Assembly (NCBI GenBank): GCA_903847605.1
Contig: CAINED010000076.1
Span: 62,001 to 126,000, forward strand
Direction: 5' to 3'
DNA length: 64,000 nucleotides
From: an uncultured Hyphomicrobiales bacterium
GTDB lineage: Bacteria; Pseudomonadota; Alphaproteobacteria; Rhizobiales; Beijerinckiaceae
The translations under genes and the position numbers were made by a program. The notes beneath the pieces are model-generated. The model was not told where the DNA came from and searched no databases. It was given only the letters and a program-made list of their open reading frames with translations. Each line of letters begins with the position of its first letter. Position 1 is the stretch's first letter. Positions 10,219 to 19,735 of the stretch are shown here, in pieces.

Positions 10219-10974
10219 ATGATCACGATTTTCAGCGGCGGCGTCATCGCCGTCACGACCTTTGCCGGCGCATTCGTTTCCGGGATCTTCGGCATGGTCG
10301 GCGGGCAGATCTTGCTCGCCGTATTGCTGTATTATCTGCCCGTCGCCCAGGCGATGACGGTCTTTTCCGGCATGATGTTCGTGAATGGCGTCTGGCGTGC
10401 GCTGCTGTGGCGTCAGTACATCCACTGGGGCATCACGATCCGCTATGTTGCCGGCGCTGTTGTCGGCTATGGCGCGATCATGCTGATCGCCTTCGTGCCG
10501 TCGAAGCCCATGATCTATCTCGGCATCGGCCTGCTGCCATTCATCGGCGACCTCGTGCCGAAAAAGCTCGCGCCGGACATTTGCCGCCGCGGCATGGCTT
10601 ATTTCTGCGGCTTTCTCATCATGTTCCTGCAAATCGCCATCGGCGCTGCCGGCAATGTGCTCGACATGTTCTTTCAGGCGAGCCCGCTCAACCGCCACGT
10701 CACCGTGGCGACGAAGGCGATCACACAACTGTTTTCGCAGGCGATGCGCTTTCTTTATTTCGGCGCGCTGCTCGAAAGCCTTGGCGAGATCGGGCCGTGG
10801 TGGTTCTTCGTCGGCCTCGCGATCATTTCCGCCGGCGGAACGTCGGCTGGCGGATGGGTGCTCAACCGCATGTCCGACACGAATTTCCGCAAGGGCACGC
10901 GCTATCTCATCTGGGCGCTTAGCCTGATCTACATCGCGCGCGGCGCATGGCTGCTTTACACGGGGCAGAACTGA
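10219..10974 (+). CDS. TauE/SafE-family membrane permease
   Basis: 251 aa polytopic; FAGAFVSGIFGMVGGQILLAVLLYYLPVAQAMTV. Confidence 0.8.
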   Translation: MITIFSGGVIAVTTFAGAFVSGIFGMVGGQILLAVLLYYLPVAQAMTVFSGMMFVNGVWRALLWRQYIHWGITIRYVAGAVVGYGAIMLIAFVPSKPMIYLGIGLLPFIGDLVPKKLAPDICRRGMAYFCGFLIMFLQIAIGAAGNVLDMFFQASPLNRHVTVATKAITQLFSQAMRFLYFGALLESLGEIGPWWFFVGLAIISAGGTSAGGWVLNRMSDTNFRKGTRYLIWALSLIYIARGAWLLYTGQN

Positions 10975-11610
10975 TTACTGGCTCGACCACATGATGCGCG
11001 CGATCCAGTCGACATCCTTGAGGTCGAACGTGCGATCGGGATGTTCGGGATTGAGCGACTTCAACTCGATCGTCTTTGCCGACTTGCGCTTCAGCTCCTT
11101 GGCGAGGACTTCGCCCGCGCGCGTCTTGACGACGACGCGGTCGCCGCGCCGCACTGCCGCGCCCGGCGAGACGACGATAACGTCGCCATCGCGATAAAGC
11201 GGCACCATGGAGTCGCCGGAGATCTCCAGCGCATAGGCGTGTTCGTCATTGAAATTCGGAAAGCCGATTTCGTCCCAGCCGCCGCCGGTGGGAAATCCGC
11301 CGTCGTCGAAATAACCGCCTGCGCCTGCCTGTGCGAGACCGATCAGAGGCACGCGCGGATGGGCGCGCTCGTCATTCGCCTTCAGGCTGACGAGGTTCAT
11401 GAATTCGTCGAGGCTCGCCCCGGTGGCATCGAGCACCTTGGCGATGGATTCCGTCGATGGCCAGCGGAGCCGCCCTTCCGGCGTCTGGCGCTTGGACTTG
11501 TTAAAAGTCGTGGCGTCGAGACCCGCCTTCTTGGCGAGGCCGGAGGCCGTCATGCCGTAGCGCGAGGCGAGCGTATCGATCGCGCCCCAGATCTGGTTAT
11601 GCGTCAGCAT
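10975..11610 (-). CDS. XRE-type HTH, S24 peptidase-domain (LexA/CI-like) transcriptional regulator
   Basis: N-terminal helix-turn-helix (YGMTASGLAKKAGLDATTFNKSKRQ); EISGDSMVPLYRDGDVIVV (catalytic Ser) and DRVVVKTRAGEVLAKEL (Lys). Confidence 0.88.
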   Translation of the reverse strand: MLTHNQIWGAIDTLASRYGMTASGLAKKAGLDATTFNKSKRQTPEGRLRWPSTESIAKVLDATGASLDEFMNLVSLKANDERAHPRVPLIGLAQAGAGGYFDDGGFPTGGGWDEIGFPNFNDEHAYALEISGDSMVPLYRDGDVIVVSPGAAVRRGDRVVVKTRAGEVLAKELKRKSAKTIELKSLNPEHPDRTFDLKDVDWIARIMWSSQ

Positions 11611-11656
11611 TCCGAGGCCTCCATCCGCCGCTCGGGGAAAATCCTGCTAGAGTGAC

Positions 11657-11702
11657 CATCTTCCCATAGAATAGGTTTTTATACCCGAAAACTGGGAAGA
11701 TG
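11657..11702. promoter_or_regulatory. Candidate operator of the S24 regulator
   Basis: Perfect inverted repeat CATCTTCCCA (11657-11666) / TGGGAAGATG (11693-11702), starting 47 nt upstream of the regulator start. Confidence 0.5.
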
Positions 11703-11783
11703 CAAGCGCGGCGATAAACCGGCGCCACGGTTGCCTGCCGCGCTCGCCGGCCATAGGGTCGCGCCGCAATTTGGAAGCATCAG

Positions 11784-12125
11784 ATGCCGCTTATCTACAA
11801 GATCGCCACGACCGAACAATGGCGCGACGCCGAAGCCAGCGGGAGCTTCACAGGCGCGCCGGTCGATCTCGCCGACGGGTTCATTCACTTTTCGACGGCG
11901 GACACGGTCGTTGAAACAGCGGCCAAGCATTTCGCCGGTCAGGACGGACTGATTCTGGCTGCCGTCGAGGCTGACGCTCTCGGCAACACCTTGAAATGGG
12001 AAGTCTCGCGCGGCGGGGCGCGCTTCCCCCACCTCTACCGCGTCCTGGAGATGCGTGAGGTTCTCTGGGCAAAGCCTCTGCCCCGGCACGGTGGCGGCCA
12101 TGACTTTACGGGACTGCTACCGTGA
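11784..12125 (+). CDS. DUF952 family protein
   Basis: MPLIYKIATTEQWRDAEASGSFTGAPVDLADGFIHFSTADTVVETAAKHFAGQDGL; 4-bp overlap with pyrD. Confidence 0.85.
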   Translation: MPLIYKIATTEQWRDAEASGSFTGAPVDLADGFIHFSTADTVVETAAKHFAGQDGLILAAVEADALGNTLKWEVSRGGARFPHLYRVLEMREVLWAKPLPRHGGGHDFTGLLP

Positions 12126-13216
12126 GCGGTCTCTATGGAATTGCGCGCCCGCTGTTCTTCGCGATGGACGCGGAGCAGGCGCACGGTCTCACCATCCGCA
12201 TGCTCAAGGCCGGCAACCTGTTGCCCTTCTCGCTGGGCCGCAGCGATCCGCGCTTGCGCGTCAGGGCCTTCGGGCTCGACTTCGCCAATCCGCTCGGCAT
12301 GGCCGCAGGCTTCGACAAGCATGCGGAAGTTCCGGACGCCCTGTTGCGGCTCGGCTTCGGATTCACGGAAATCGGCACCGTGACGCCATTGCCGCAGGCG
12401 GGCAATCCGCAACCGCGCCTCTTCCGCCTTGTCGAGGACGAGGGCGTCATCAACCGCTTCGGCTTCAACAGCGAAGGACATCGCGCCGTCTATAACCGGC
12501 TGGCGGCGCGTGCTGGCAAAAGCGGCATCGTCGGCGTCAATGTCGGCGCCAACAAGGATGCGGCGGATCGCGTGGACGATTACGTCGCGGGCATCGAGGC
12601 TTTCGCGGATATCGCGACCTATTTCACGGTCAACATATCCTCGCCCAATACGCCGGGCCTGCGCGATCTGCAGCAGGCCTCCGTGCTCGACGACCTGCTG
12701 GCGCGCGTCCTCGATGCGCGCGACCGCGCTTCGCTGAAGACCGGCCGCAAGCCCGTGCTGCTGAAGATCGCGCCCGATCTCACGCCCGGCGATCTCGACG
12801 ATATCGTCCGGGTCTGCCGCGCGCGCCGTATCGACGGCATGATTGTCGGCAACACCACAATCACGCGGCCGGCGAGCCTGCGCAGCGCCAATGCAAAAGA
12901 AACCGGCGGGTTATCAGGCAAACCGCTGTTCGATCTTTCGACCAAAATGCTGGCGATGACATGGCAGCGGGTTGAAGGACAGTTTCCGGTTGTCGGCGCA
13001 GGCGGCATTCACGACGCGACGTCGGCCATCGCAAAGCTCGAAGCCGGCGCGACATTGCTGCAATTCTATTCGGCGATGGTCTATCGCGGCCCCGGCATGA
13101 TCCGCGAAATCTTGAACGGCTTGCGCGACTATCTTGACCGTCATCGCATAGCGGCCCTCACCGACCTTACGGGCCGCACTGCCCTCGATTGGGCAAGCGG
13201 CCTGATCGAGGAATAA
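12122..13216 (+). CDS. pyrD: Dihydroorotate dehydrogenase (quinone), class 2
   Basis: NPLGMAAGFDKHAEV, GFGFTEIGTVTPLPQAGNPQPRLFRL, VNISSPNTPGLRDLQ, GGLSGKPLF, VGAGGIHD. Confidence 0.96.
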   Translation: MSGLYGIARPLFFAMDAEQAHGLTIRMLKAGNLLPFSLGRSDPRLRVRAFGLDFANPLGMAAGFDKHAEVPDALLRLGFGFTEIGTVTPLPQAGNPQPRLFRLVEDEGVINRFGFNSEGHRAVYNRLAARAGKSGIVGVNVGANKDAADRVDDYVAGIEAFADIATYFTVNISSPNTPGLRDLQQASVLDDLLARVLDARDRASLKTGRKPVLLKIAPDLTPGDLDDIVRVCRARRIDGMIVGNTTITRPASLRSANAKETGGLSGKPLFDLSTKMLAMTWQRVEGQFPVVGAGGIHDATSAIAKLEAGATLLQFYSAMVYRGPGMIREILNGLRDYLDRHRIAALTDLTGRTALDWASGLIEE

Positions 13217-13222
13217 GCGTCG

Positions 13223-14194
13223 TTAGAGCGTCAGCACGATCTTCCCGATATGTTTGTTGCTGCGCATGTATTCCTGCGCGGCCAGCGCCTCGTCGAAGGG
13301 AAAGGTGCGATCGACGGGCGGATGAATCGCGCCGCTGACGAAGAGATAACCAAGATCGGCGACGAGGCGGCGCGTGATTTCCGCCTTCTCTTCGCTGGAG
13401 CGCGTGCGGAAGGTGACGCCGATCAGCTTCAGCCGCTTCAACGCAAGCTTGTCGAGATCGATCTCGTCCATCTTGCCGGCGAGCCGCCCAACGCTGACGA
13501 TGCGCCCCTTGATCGCCGCCGCGTCGAAATTGTCAGCCAGCACGCCCTTGCCGACATTGTCGATGATGACGTTCATGCCGCGCCTGGCCGTGGCGTCCAT
13601 GCAGACCTCGGCTGTCTTGTCGTGGCCGGAGAGAATAGCGATATCGAGCCCGAAATGCTTGATGCGCGACAGCTTCTCCGCATCGCGCGACGTCCCCGCG
13701 ACGACGCTCGCGCCCATCGCCTTGGCGACCTGCACCATGGCTATGCCGACGCCGGCCGTGACGCCCTGGATCAGGACTGCATCGCCCTTCCTGAATTCTC
13801 CGTTCGTGACGATCGCGTCATGCGCGGTTGAAAAGAACGTGGGGATCGCAGCAGCGGTCACGTAATCGAGATTGCCGGGAATCTTCATCGCGACGCTCGC
13901 GTCGGCGACACATTTTTCCGCATAGGATTTGCCAGCCATCGACATCACGCGATCGCCGACCGAAAAATTCGTGACGCCCGGCCCGACGGCGATCACATCG
14001 CCGGTCATCTCGATACCCGCGATATTGGCGGCCGGCTTGTCCGGGTTGGCGATGCCGCGCGCGAGATCGGCGCGGTTGAGGCCGACGGCCTTCACGCCGA
14101 TCAGGATTTCGTTCGGTCCCGCGATGGGATCGGCCACGTCCTGTATCGTCAGCGTACTGCCGCTCTCGCCTTTGGTATTGACAGCTGCCTTCAT
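13223..14194 (-). CDS. Zinc-binding dehydrogenase / quinone oxidoreductase-like MDR protein
   Basis: 323 aa; GVKAVGLNRADLARG, AGIEMTGDVIAVGPGVTNFSVGDRVM, AVLIQGVTAGVGIAMVQVAKAMGA. Confidence 0.88.
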   Translation of the reverse strand: MKAAVNTKGESGSTLTIQDVADPIAGPNEILIGVKAVGLNRADLARGIANPDKPAANIAGIEMTGDVIAVGPGVTNFSVGDRVMSMAGKSYAEKCVADASVAMKIPGNLDYVTAAAIPTFFSTAHDAIVTNGEFRKGDAVLIQGVTAGVGIAMVQVAKAMGASVVAGTSRDAEKLSRIKHFGLDIAILSGHDKTAEVCMDATARRGMNVIIDNVGKGVLADNFDAAAIKGRIVSVGRLAGKMDEIDLDKLALKRLKLIGVTFRTRSSEEKAEITRRLVADLGYLFVSGAIHPPVDRTFPFDEALAAQEYMRSNKHIGKIVLTL

Positions 14195-14216
14195 GTCGAT
14201 CCCCTGAAACTCTGAC

Positions 14217-15371
14217 TCAACGCTTCGGCTTCAAACCCATCAGGCCCGCGATGAGATTGCGCTGCGTCTGCGACGTTCCCGCCGCAATCGTCGCGCTACG
14301 GGCGTCGCGATAATAACGCTGCATATCGTATTCCGCATGCAGGCCATATCCGCCCATGATCTGCACGCCCATATTGGCGACCTTCACGTAGGTTTCCGAG
14401 GAAAAAAGCTTTGCCATCGTGATTTCGCGCAAGGCGTCCTGACCTGTCGCCACGAGCCATGCCGCTCGCCACATCAGCATTGTAGCCGCATCCACCTCGG
14501 TTTGCATGTCGGCGACCATGTGAGCGATCGCCTGAAACGAGCCGATGGGTTGTCCGAACTGCACGCGCTCCTGCGCATATTTGACCGATAAATCGCAGAC
14601 CGCCTGCGCGCCGCCGCAATTGCCGGCCGCGGACACCGCGCGCTCGATCTGCAACCCGCCCATCAGGCAATCCCAACCGCGATTTTCGCCGCCTACGAGG
14701 CAATCGGCGGGCACTTCCACATCGGTGAGAAAAACCTCGTAGGTGCCGATGCTGCGGCGGCCGAGCATGTCGAGCTTGCGGCATTCGACGCCCGGCAAGC
14801 GCGTGTCGATGAGAAGCAGCGAGAGTCCGTTACGGTAATGCGCTTCGCGATCGGTGCGCACGTAGCAATTGAGAATGTTGTTCTTGAGGCCGGCGCCGGT
14901 CTGCCAGAGTTTCTGGCCATTCACGATATACTTGTCGCCTTCCTTGCGCGCGAAGGTCTTGATGTTGCCGACGTCGGAGCCTGCATCGGGTTCCGACATG
15001 CTGATGGAAAAGCGCAATTCGCCGGAAAGCAGCTTCGGCAGCCAATAGGACTTTTGTTCGGCGGATCCCTTGCGCAGCAGGTTCAGCCCACAAAAGATGC
15101 TGCCGCCATAGGCCATGCCGATGTCGGCGCTGACGCGCGAAATTTCGTAGGAAACGATGGAGAGGTCGATCGCATTACCGCCGAGCCCGCCATATTCCTC
15201 GGGGAAAGGCAGGCGCAGCAAGCCAGCTTCCACCCAGGCGTCATAGAGCTCGTACGGGAATGTTCCGTCCCTGTCGTGCTGGCGGATCAATTCCGGCGGC
15301 GCATGGCGCTGCATCAGCTTGCGCACGCTATCCTGCAGGAGGCGCTGTTCTTCGGAGAGTGAGAAATCCAT
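14217..15371 (-). CDS. Acyl-CoA dehydrogenase
   Basis: MDFSLSEEQRLLQDSVRKLM...SISMSEPDAGSDVGNIKTFA...YAQERVQFGQPIGSFQAIAHMVADM; likely start 15371. Confidence 0.92.
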   Translation of the reverse strand: MDFSLSEEQRLLQDSVRKLMQRHAPPELIRQHDRDGTFPYELYDAWVEAGLLRLPFPEEYGGLGGNAIDLSIVSYEISRVSADIGMAYGGSIFCGLNLLRKGSAEQKSYWLPKLLSGELRFSISMSEPDAGSDVGNIKTFARKEGDKYIVNGQKLWQTGAGLKNNILNCYVRTDREAHYRNGLSLLLIDTRLPGVECRKLDMLGRRSIGTYEVFLTDVEVPADCLVGGENRGWDCLMGGLQIERAVSAAGNCGGAQAVCDLSVKYAQERVQFGQPIGSFQAIAHMVADMQTEVDAATMLMWRAAWLVATGQDALREITMAKLFSSETYVKVANMGVQIMGGYGLHAEYDMQRYYRDARSATIAAGTSQTQRNLIAGLMGLKPKR

Positions 15372-15466
15372 AACCGTTCCTGGCGAATGGCGAATAGCGA
15401 ATAGGGGAAGGTCGAACCAGCTTGGGTGAATCCGTCTATTCGCCACTCACCATTCGCTATTCGCTT

Positions 15467-16027
15467 CTAATGCCCGCTCGGATTGAGCTTCCATTCCTCG
15501 GGCTCGTTTGCGCCGATCAGCACGAAACAGATCCGGCAGGGCTTGTCGGAATTGTTGACCCAGGCGTGATTGGTCGCCTTCTGCACGAGAATGTCGCCCG
15601 CCTTCATGTGCACTTCCGTATCGTCGAGCAGCATGTCGATCTCGCCTTCGAGGCAGATCGCATAGTCGACGCTCGCCGTGCGGTGCATGAAGGGATTGCG
15701 CGGCGCCGGTTTGGAGGGATCGTGGTGGATGCCCATCTCCTTCAGCATCGCGGCATTGTCGACGCCCTTGCCGCCATCCTTGACCGGCGGAAATTCGACG
15801 ACGCGGCAGATGCTGCCGTTCTTCGGCGGCGAGACGCCCTGAAACGTGAGGGAGGGATCGCCGCCCCGGCTGGCGTCCGCAGGGGAGGACGTCGTCGCCC
15901 AGATCATCGTGGAGGTGATGCCCGTGGTGTCGCGCGTCTTCATGTTCGGCGCAGGACCGTCCATGGTGATGACGGCGATCCCCTTCTCGTCATGATCGGC
16001 GACGATACGGCGCGTTGGCTTGCCCAT
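15467..16027 (-). CDS. Cupin-domain protein
   Basis: MGKPTRRIVADHDEKGIAV...HRTASVDYAICLEGEIDMLLDDTEVHMKAGDILVQKATNHAWVN. Confidence 0.8.
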   Translation of the reverse strand: MGKPTRRIVADHDEKGIAVITMDGPAPNMKTRDTTGITSTMIWATTSSPADASRGGDPSLTFQGVSPPKNGSICRVVEFPPVKDGGKGVDNAAMLKEMGIHHDPSKPAPRNPFMHRTASVDYAICLEGEIDMLLDDTEVHMKAGDILVQKATNHAWVNNSDKPCRICFVLIGANEPEEWKLNPSGH

Positions 16028-16165
16028 GTTTCCTCCGTAAATTGAATTGGTTCGCAATATCCTTCTGTTTCTGAGCCAGACTTGTCAATGCATTGCGCGG
16101 ACCGCATAAGGCCGGAACCAACTGGACAAGAAACTGCAGGCTGAAAGCCCTAACGGGGAAACGAA

Positions 16166-17362
16166 ATGGCCAGAAAACCTCACGTCCTCATCGCTGGCGC
16201 GGGCATTGGCGGATTGACCGCGGCGCTCGCCCTCCTGCAACGCGGCCATGATGTCGATGTGTACGAGCAGGCGCCCGTTCTCATGGAATTCGGGGCCGGC
16301 ATCCAGCTGGCGGCTGATGGCACGCGGCTTCTCATCTCGCTCGGGCTGGAAGACGCCATGCGCAAGGTCGTCTGCGAGGCGGCCGGCAAGGAAGTGCGCA
16401 TCTGGAACACGGGCCAAACCTTCAAGCTATTTGACCTCGGCGAGGATTCCGTGCGGCGTTTCGGCGCCCCCTACTGGTTCGTCCATCGTGGCGATTTGCA
16501 CACGATCCTGAAAGACGCCGTTCTGGCGCTGAAGCCCAACGCGATCCACACCAGCGCCCGCGCCATGGGTTATACGGAAAAGGATGGCCGCATCACGCTC
16601 GAACTCGAAGACGGGCGGCGGCCGCAGGGCGATATTCTCGTCGGCGCGGATGGCGTTCACTCGCGCCTGCGCCAGCAGATGTTCGATCCCTCGAAATCGG
16701 AATTCACCGGCATCATCGCCTGGCGCGGTCTCGCCAGGCGCTCCGAACTGTCGGCCGACTTGCAACGCATGGTCGGTACGAACTGGGTGGGGCCGGGCGG
16801 GCACGTCATCACCTATCCCATCCATTCCGGCGAATGGCTGAACTTCGTCGGCTTCGGCGAACGCGACGACTGGCAGGTCGAATCCTGGCACGAGAAGGGT
16901 TCGCACGAGGAATGCGCGGCGGACTTCCAGAACTGGAACGCCTCGGTGCACGAGATCATCTTCAAGACCGACCAGCCCTACAAGTGGGCGCTGGTCGCGC
17001 GCTCGCCCTTGCAGACATGGTCGAAGGGACATGCGACGCTTCTGGGCGACGCCTGCCATCCCACGCTGCCCTTTCTCGCGCATGGCGCGATTATGGCTCT
17101 CGAAGACGCTATCGTGCTGGCCCGATGCCTCGACAAATACGACAACATCGTCGAAGCCTTGCATCGCTATCAGCTTGCGCGCGTCGAACGCGCGACGAAG
17201 ATCGTCAACGGCTCCACGGAAACCGGCAAGCGCTTCCATAACCGCACCCTCGCCGATCCCGTCGCCGCGGTGGGATTCATGGAACGCGAGTGGGCGCCGG
17301 AAAAAGTGCGCACGCGCTACGACTGGCTGTTCGAGTACGACGCGACGAGCGTGCCGGTTTGA
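16166..17362 (+). CDS. FAD-dependent aromatic monooxygenase (salicylate hydroxylase-like)
   Basis: VLIAGAGIGGLTAALALLQRGHDVDVYEQA; GADGVHSRLRQ; GHATLLGDACHPTLPFLAHGAIMALEDA. Confidence 0.9.
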   Translation: MARKPHVLIAGAGIGGLTAALALLQRGHDVDVYEQAPVLMEFGAGIQLAADGTRLLISLGLEDAMRKVVCEAAGKEVRIWNTGQTFKLFDLGEDSVRRFGAPYWFVHRGDLHTILKDAVLALKPNAIHTSARAMGYTEKDGRITLELEDGRRPQGDILVGADGVHSRLRQQMFDPSKSEFTGIIAWRGLARRSELSADLQRMVGTNWVGPGGHVITYPIHSGEWLNFVGFGERDDWQVESWHEKGSHEECAADFQNWNASVHEIIFKTDQPYKWALVARSPLQTWSKGHATLLGDACHPTLPFLAHGAIMALEDAIVLARCLDKYDNIVEALHRYQLARVERATKIVNGSTETGKRFHNRTLADPVAAVGFMEREWAPEKVRTRYDWLFEYDATSVPV

Positions 17363-17378
17363 TGTCATAGCGATGACC

Positions 17379-17404
17379 GACGCGGATTTGATCCGCGTCA
17401 CGTT
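17379..17404 (+). terminator. Candidate hairpin terminator
   Basis: GACGCGGAT-TTG-ATCCGCGTC (17379-17399) followed by ACGTTTTC, just after the stop at 17362. Confidence 0.45.
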
Positions 17405-17460
17405 TTCGGGCTAACAGCGCGCTACAGATTGGCCAAACTCACGCCCGGAGGAAATTTTCG

Positions 17461-18585
17461 ATGACTGCCAAAGCCAAGCCGCCGTTCCGCGCCGACCAGG
17501 TCGGCTCGCTGATCCGCCCCGACAATGTGCGCCAGGCGCGCAAGGATTTCGAGGCCGGCAAGATTTCGGAAGCCGAACTGCGCAAGGTCCAGCAGCAGGA
17601 AATTCCCGCTGTGGTGAAATTGCAGGAAGACATGGGATTCCGCGCCGTCACCGATGGCGAATATAATCGCGGCGGATGGCAGCGCGACTTCCTTGTCGCC
17701 TTCGAAAACGCCAAGATGGTGGCCTCCACAGTGCCGGTGCGCTTCCACAACAACGAGGGCGTCGTCCTGCAGCAGCCGCCGACGCTCGCCGTCGTCGGCA
17801 AGCTCGCGCGCAAGAAGCCGATCTTCGTCGACGACTTCAAATACCTCGCCTCGCTCACCAAGGCCGTGCCCAAGGTCACGATCCCCTCGCCGACGATCAT
17901 GCATTTCCGCGGCGGCCGCGAAGCCATCGACAAGGTCGCCTATCCGACGATCGAGGAATTTTACGACGATCTCGCGCGCGTCTATCGCGAGGAAATCGCG
18001 GACCTCGCGGCTGCTGGCTGCCGCTATCTGCAGATCGACGAAACCAATCTCGCCTATCTCTGCGATCCGACCTTGCGCGAACACGCCAGGAGCATCGGCG
18101 AAGACCCGGATCAATTGCTCGCGACCTATGCCAAGCTCCTGAACGACACGATCCGCGACGCGCCGAAGTTCGGCATGACCGTCTGCGTGCATCTGTGCCG
18201 CGGCAACTATGGCGGCGCGTGGGTGGCCGAGGGTGGTTACGAACCTGTCGCGAAGGCGCTGTTCAACGACATGAACTTCGACGGCTATTTCCTCGAATAC
18301 GACAGCGACCGCGCCGGCGGCTTCGAGCCGCTGCGTCATCTGCCGAAGGGCAAGACGGTCGTGCTCGGTCTCGTCACGACGAAGAGCGGCAAGCTCGAAA
18401 CGAAGGATGTCATCCGGCAACGCATCGAGGAGGCCGCGAAGGTCGTGCCGCTTGATCAGCTTTGCTTGTCGCCGCAATGCGGCTTTGCCTCGGGCATCGA
18501 GGGCATGGCGATGACGGTGGCGGAAGAACACGCCAAGCTTCGCCTCGTGACCGATGTCGCCAAGGAAGTCTGGGGCGAAGGTTAA
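17461..18585 (+). CDS. MetE C-terminal-domain-like (cobalamin-independent methionine synthase family) single-domain protein
   Basis: 374 aa; FRADQVGSLIRP, AVTDGEYNRGGW, QIDETNLAYL, VCVHLCRGN, LCLSPQCGFAS (retained His/Cys zinc-site motifs). Confidence 0.85.
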   Translation: MTAKAKPPFRADQVGSLIRPDNVRQARKDFEAGKISEAELRKVQQQEIPAVVKLQEDMGFRAVTDGEYNRGGWQRDFLVAFENAKMVASTVPVRFHNNEGVVLQQPPTLAVVGKLARKKPIFVDDFKYLASLTKAVPKVTIPSPTIMHFRGGREAIDKVAYPTIEEFYDDLARVYREEIADLAAAGCRYLQIDETNLAYLCDPTLREHARSIGEDPDQLLATYAKLLNDTIRDAPKFGMTVCVHLCRGNYGGAWVAEGGYEPVAKALFNDMNFDGYFLEYDSDRAGGFEPLRHLPKGKTVVLGLVTTKSGKLETKDVIRQRIEEAAKVVPLDQLCLSPQCGFASGIEGMAMTVAEEHAKLRLVTDVAKEVWGEG

Positions 18586-18594
18586 CCCGAACCC

Positions 18595-18703
18595 GTGTCA
18601 TCCCGGAAAAATGCGAAGCATTTTATCCGGGATCGTCCGGGCATAATGGCTTGCGATCCCGGATCACATCGGCGACCGGGACGATATCGCCCCAGTGATG
18701 ACA
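18595..18703. repeat. REP-like palindromic element (GTGTCATCCCGGA family)
   Basis: GTGTCATCCCGGAAAAATGCGAAGCATTTTATCCGGGATCG...GCGATCCCGGATCA...TGATGACA. Confidence 0.75.
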
Positions 18704-18724
18704 GAAAAACAAAAGGAGGCTCGC

Positions 18725-19732
18725 ATGGCGGAATTCGTTGCAGGCTTTGGCGCATCGCATAGCGTGATGCTGGTATGCACGCTCGAAGACTGGAAAAAGG
18801 GCTTCCGTACCTTCGATCCCAAGGGTCATTTTTATGATCGCAAGGGCAACATGGTGACCTATGAGCAGTTGCTCGCGCTCGCTCCGCCCAATGCGAAGGA
18901 TCTCGTCACGGACGAAGCGATCACGACGCGTTTCAACAACGTCCAGGCCGCCATCAAGCGCATGGCGCAGGAGGTTCAGGCCGCCAAGCTCGATGTGATG
19001 ATCATCTGCGGCGACGACCAGAACGAGCTGTTCAGCAAGAACCTTCAGCCCGCCATGGGCATCTATCACGGCAAGTCGATCCGCAACGGCGTGAAGAAGC
19101 AATTGCCGCCGGACGCTTGGTACAAGATCGCGCAAAACCGCCGCCTCGAGGAAAAGCCCGGCGTCGAATATCCCGTCAACGACAAGCTCGCCCTGCATCT
19201 CATTCACGGGCTGATCGAAGACGGCTTCGACATGGCGGCGCTCGGTGGCATGAGCGATGACCAGTACGAAGGACATGCCTTCTCCTACATCCAGAAGTTC
19301 TTCATGGAAGACAAGATCGTGCCGATCGTGCCGATCTTCCTGAACACCTACTTCCCGCCGAACCAGCCGACGCCGAAGCGTTGCGTGCAACTCGGACAGG
19401 CCATCAACAAGCTGATCAAGAGCTTCCCCGACAACCTGCGCGTCGGCTTCATGGCCTCGGGGGGCCTCAGCCATTTCCAGGCGGAAGAAGACCTCGATGA
19501 GGCTGTCATCGAGGCGATGCGCAATCACGATCTCGACTATCTCGCCAATCTCGACGTGAAGCGCCTGCAGGCCGGCTCGTCCGAAATTCGCAACTGGCTG
19601 GTGCTGGCCGGCGCCTGTCCCAATCTCGATCTCGACTGGGTCAGCTATACGCCGGGCTATCGCACGGAAGCGCTTACCGGCACGGGCCTCGGTTTCGCGA
19701 CCTTTTATCCCAAGGCGAAGGCGGCGGAATAA
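18725..19732 (+). CDS. Class III extradiol ring-cleavage dioxygenase-like (LigB-type catalytic subunit family)
   Basis: MAEFVAGFGASHSVMLVCTLEDW...LDVMIICGDDQNELF...VGFMASGGLSHFQAEEDLDEAVIEAM. Confidence 0.8.
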   Translation: MAEFVAGFGASHSVMLVCTLEDWKKGFRTFDPKGHFYDRKGNMVTYEQLLALAPPNAKDLVTDEAITTRFNNVQAAIKRMAQEVQAAKLDVMIICGDDQNELFSKNLQPAMGIYHGKSIRNGVKKQLPPDAWYKIAQNRRLEEKPGVEYPVNDKLALHLIHGLIEDGFDMAALGGMSDDQYEGHAFSYIQKFFMEDKIVPIVPIFLNTYFPPNQPTPKRCVQLGQAINKLIKSFPDNLRVGFMASGGLSHFQAEEDLDEAVIEAMRNHDLDYLANLDVKRLQAGSSEIRNWLVLAGACPNLDLDWVSYTPGYRTEALTGTGLGFATFYPKAKAAE

Positions 19733-19735
19733 TTC

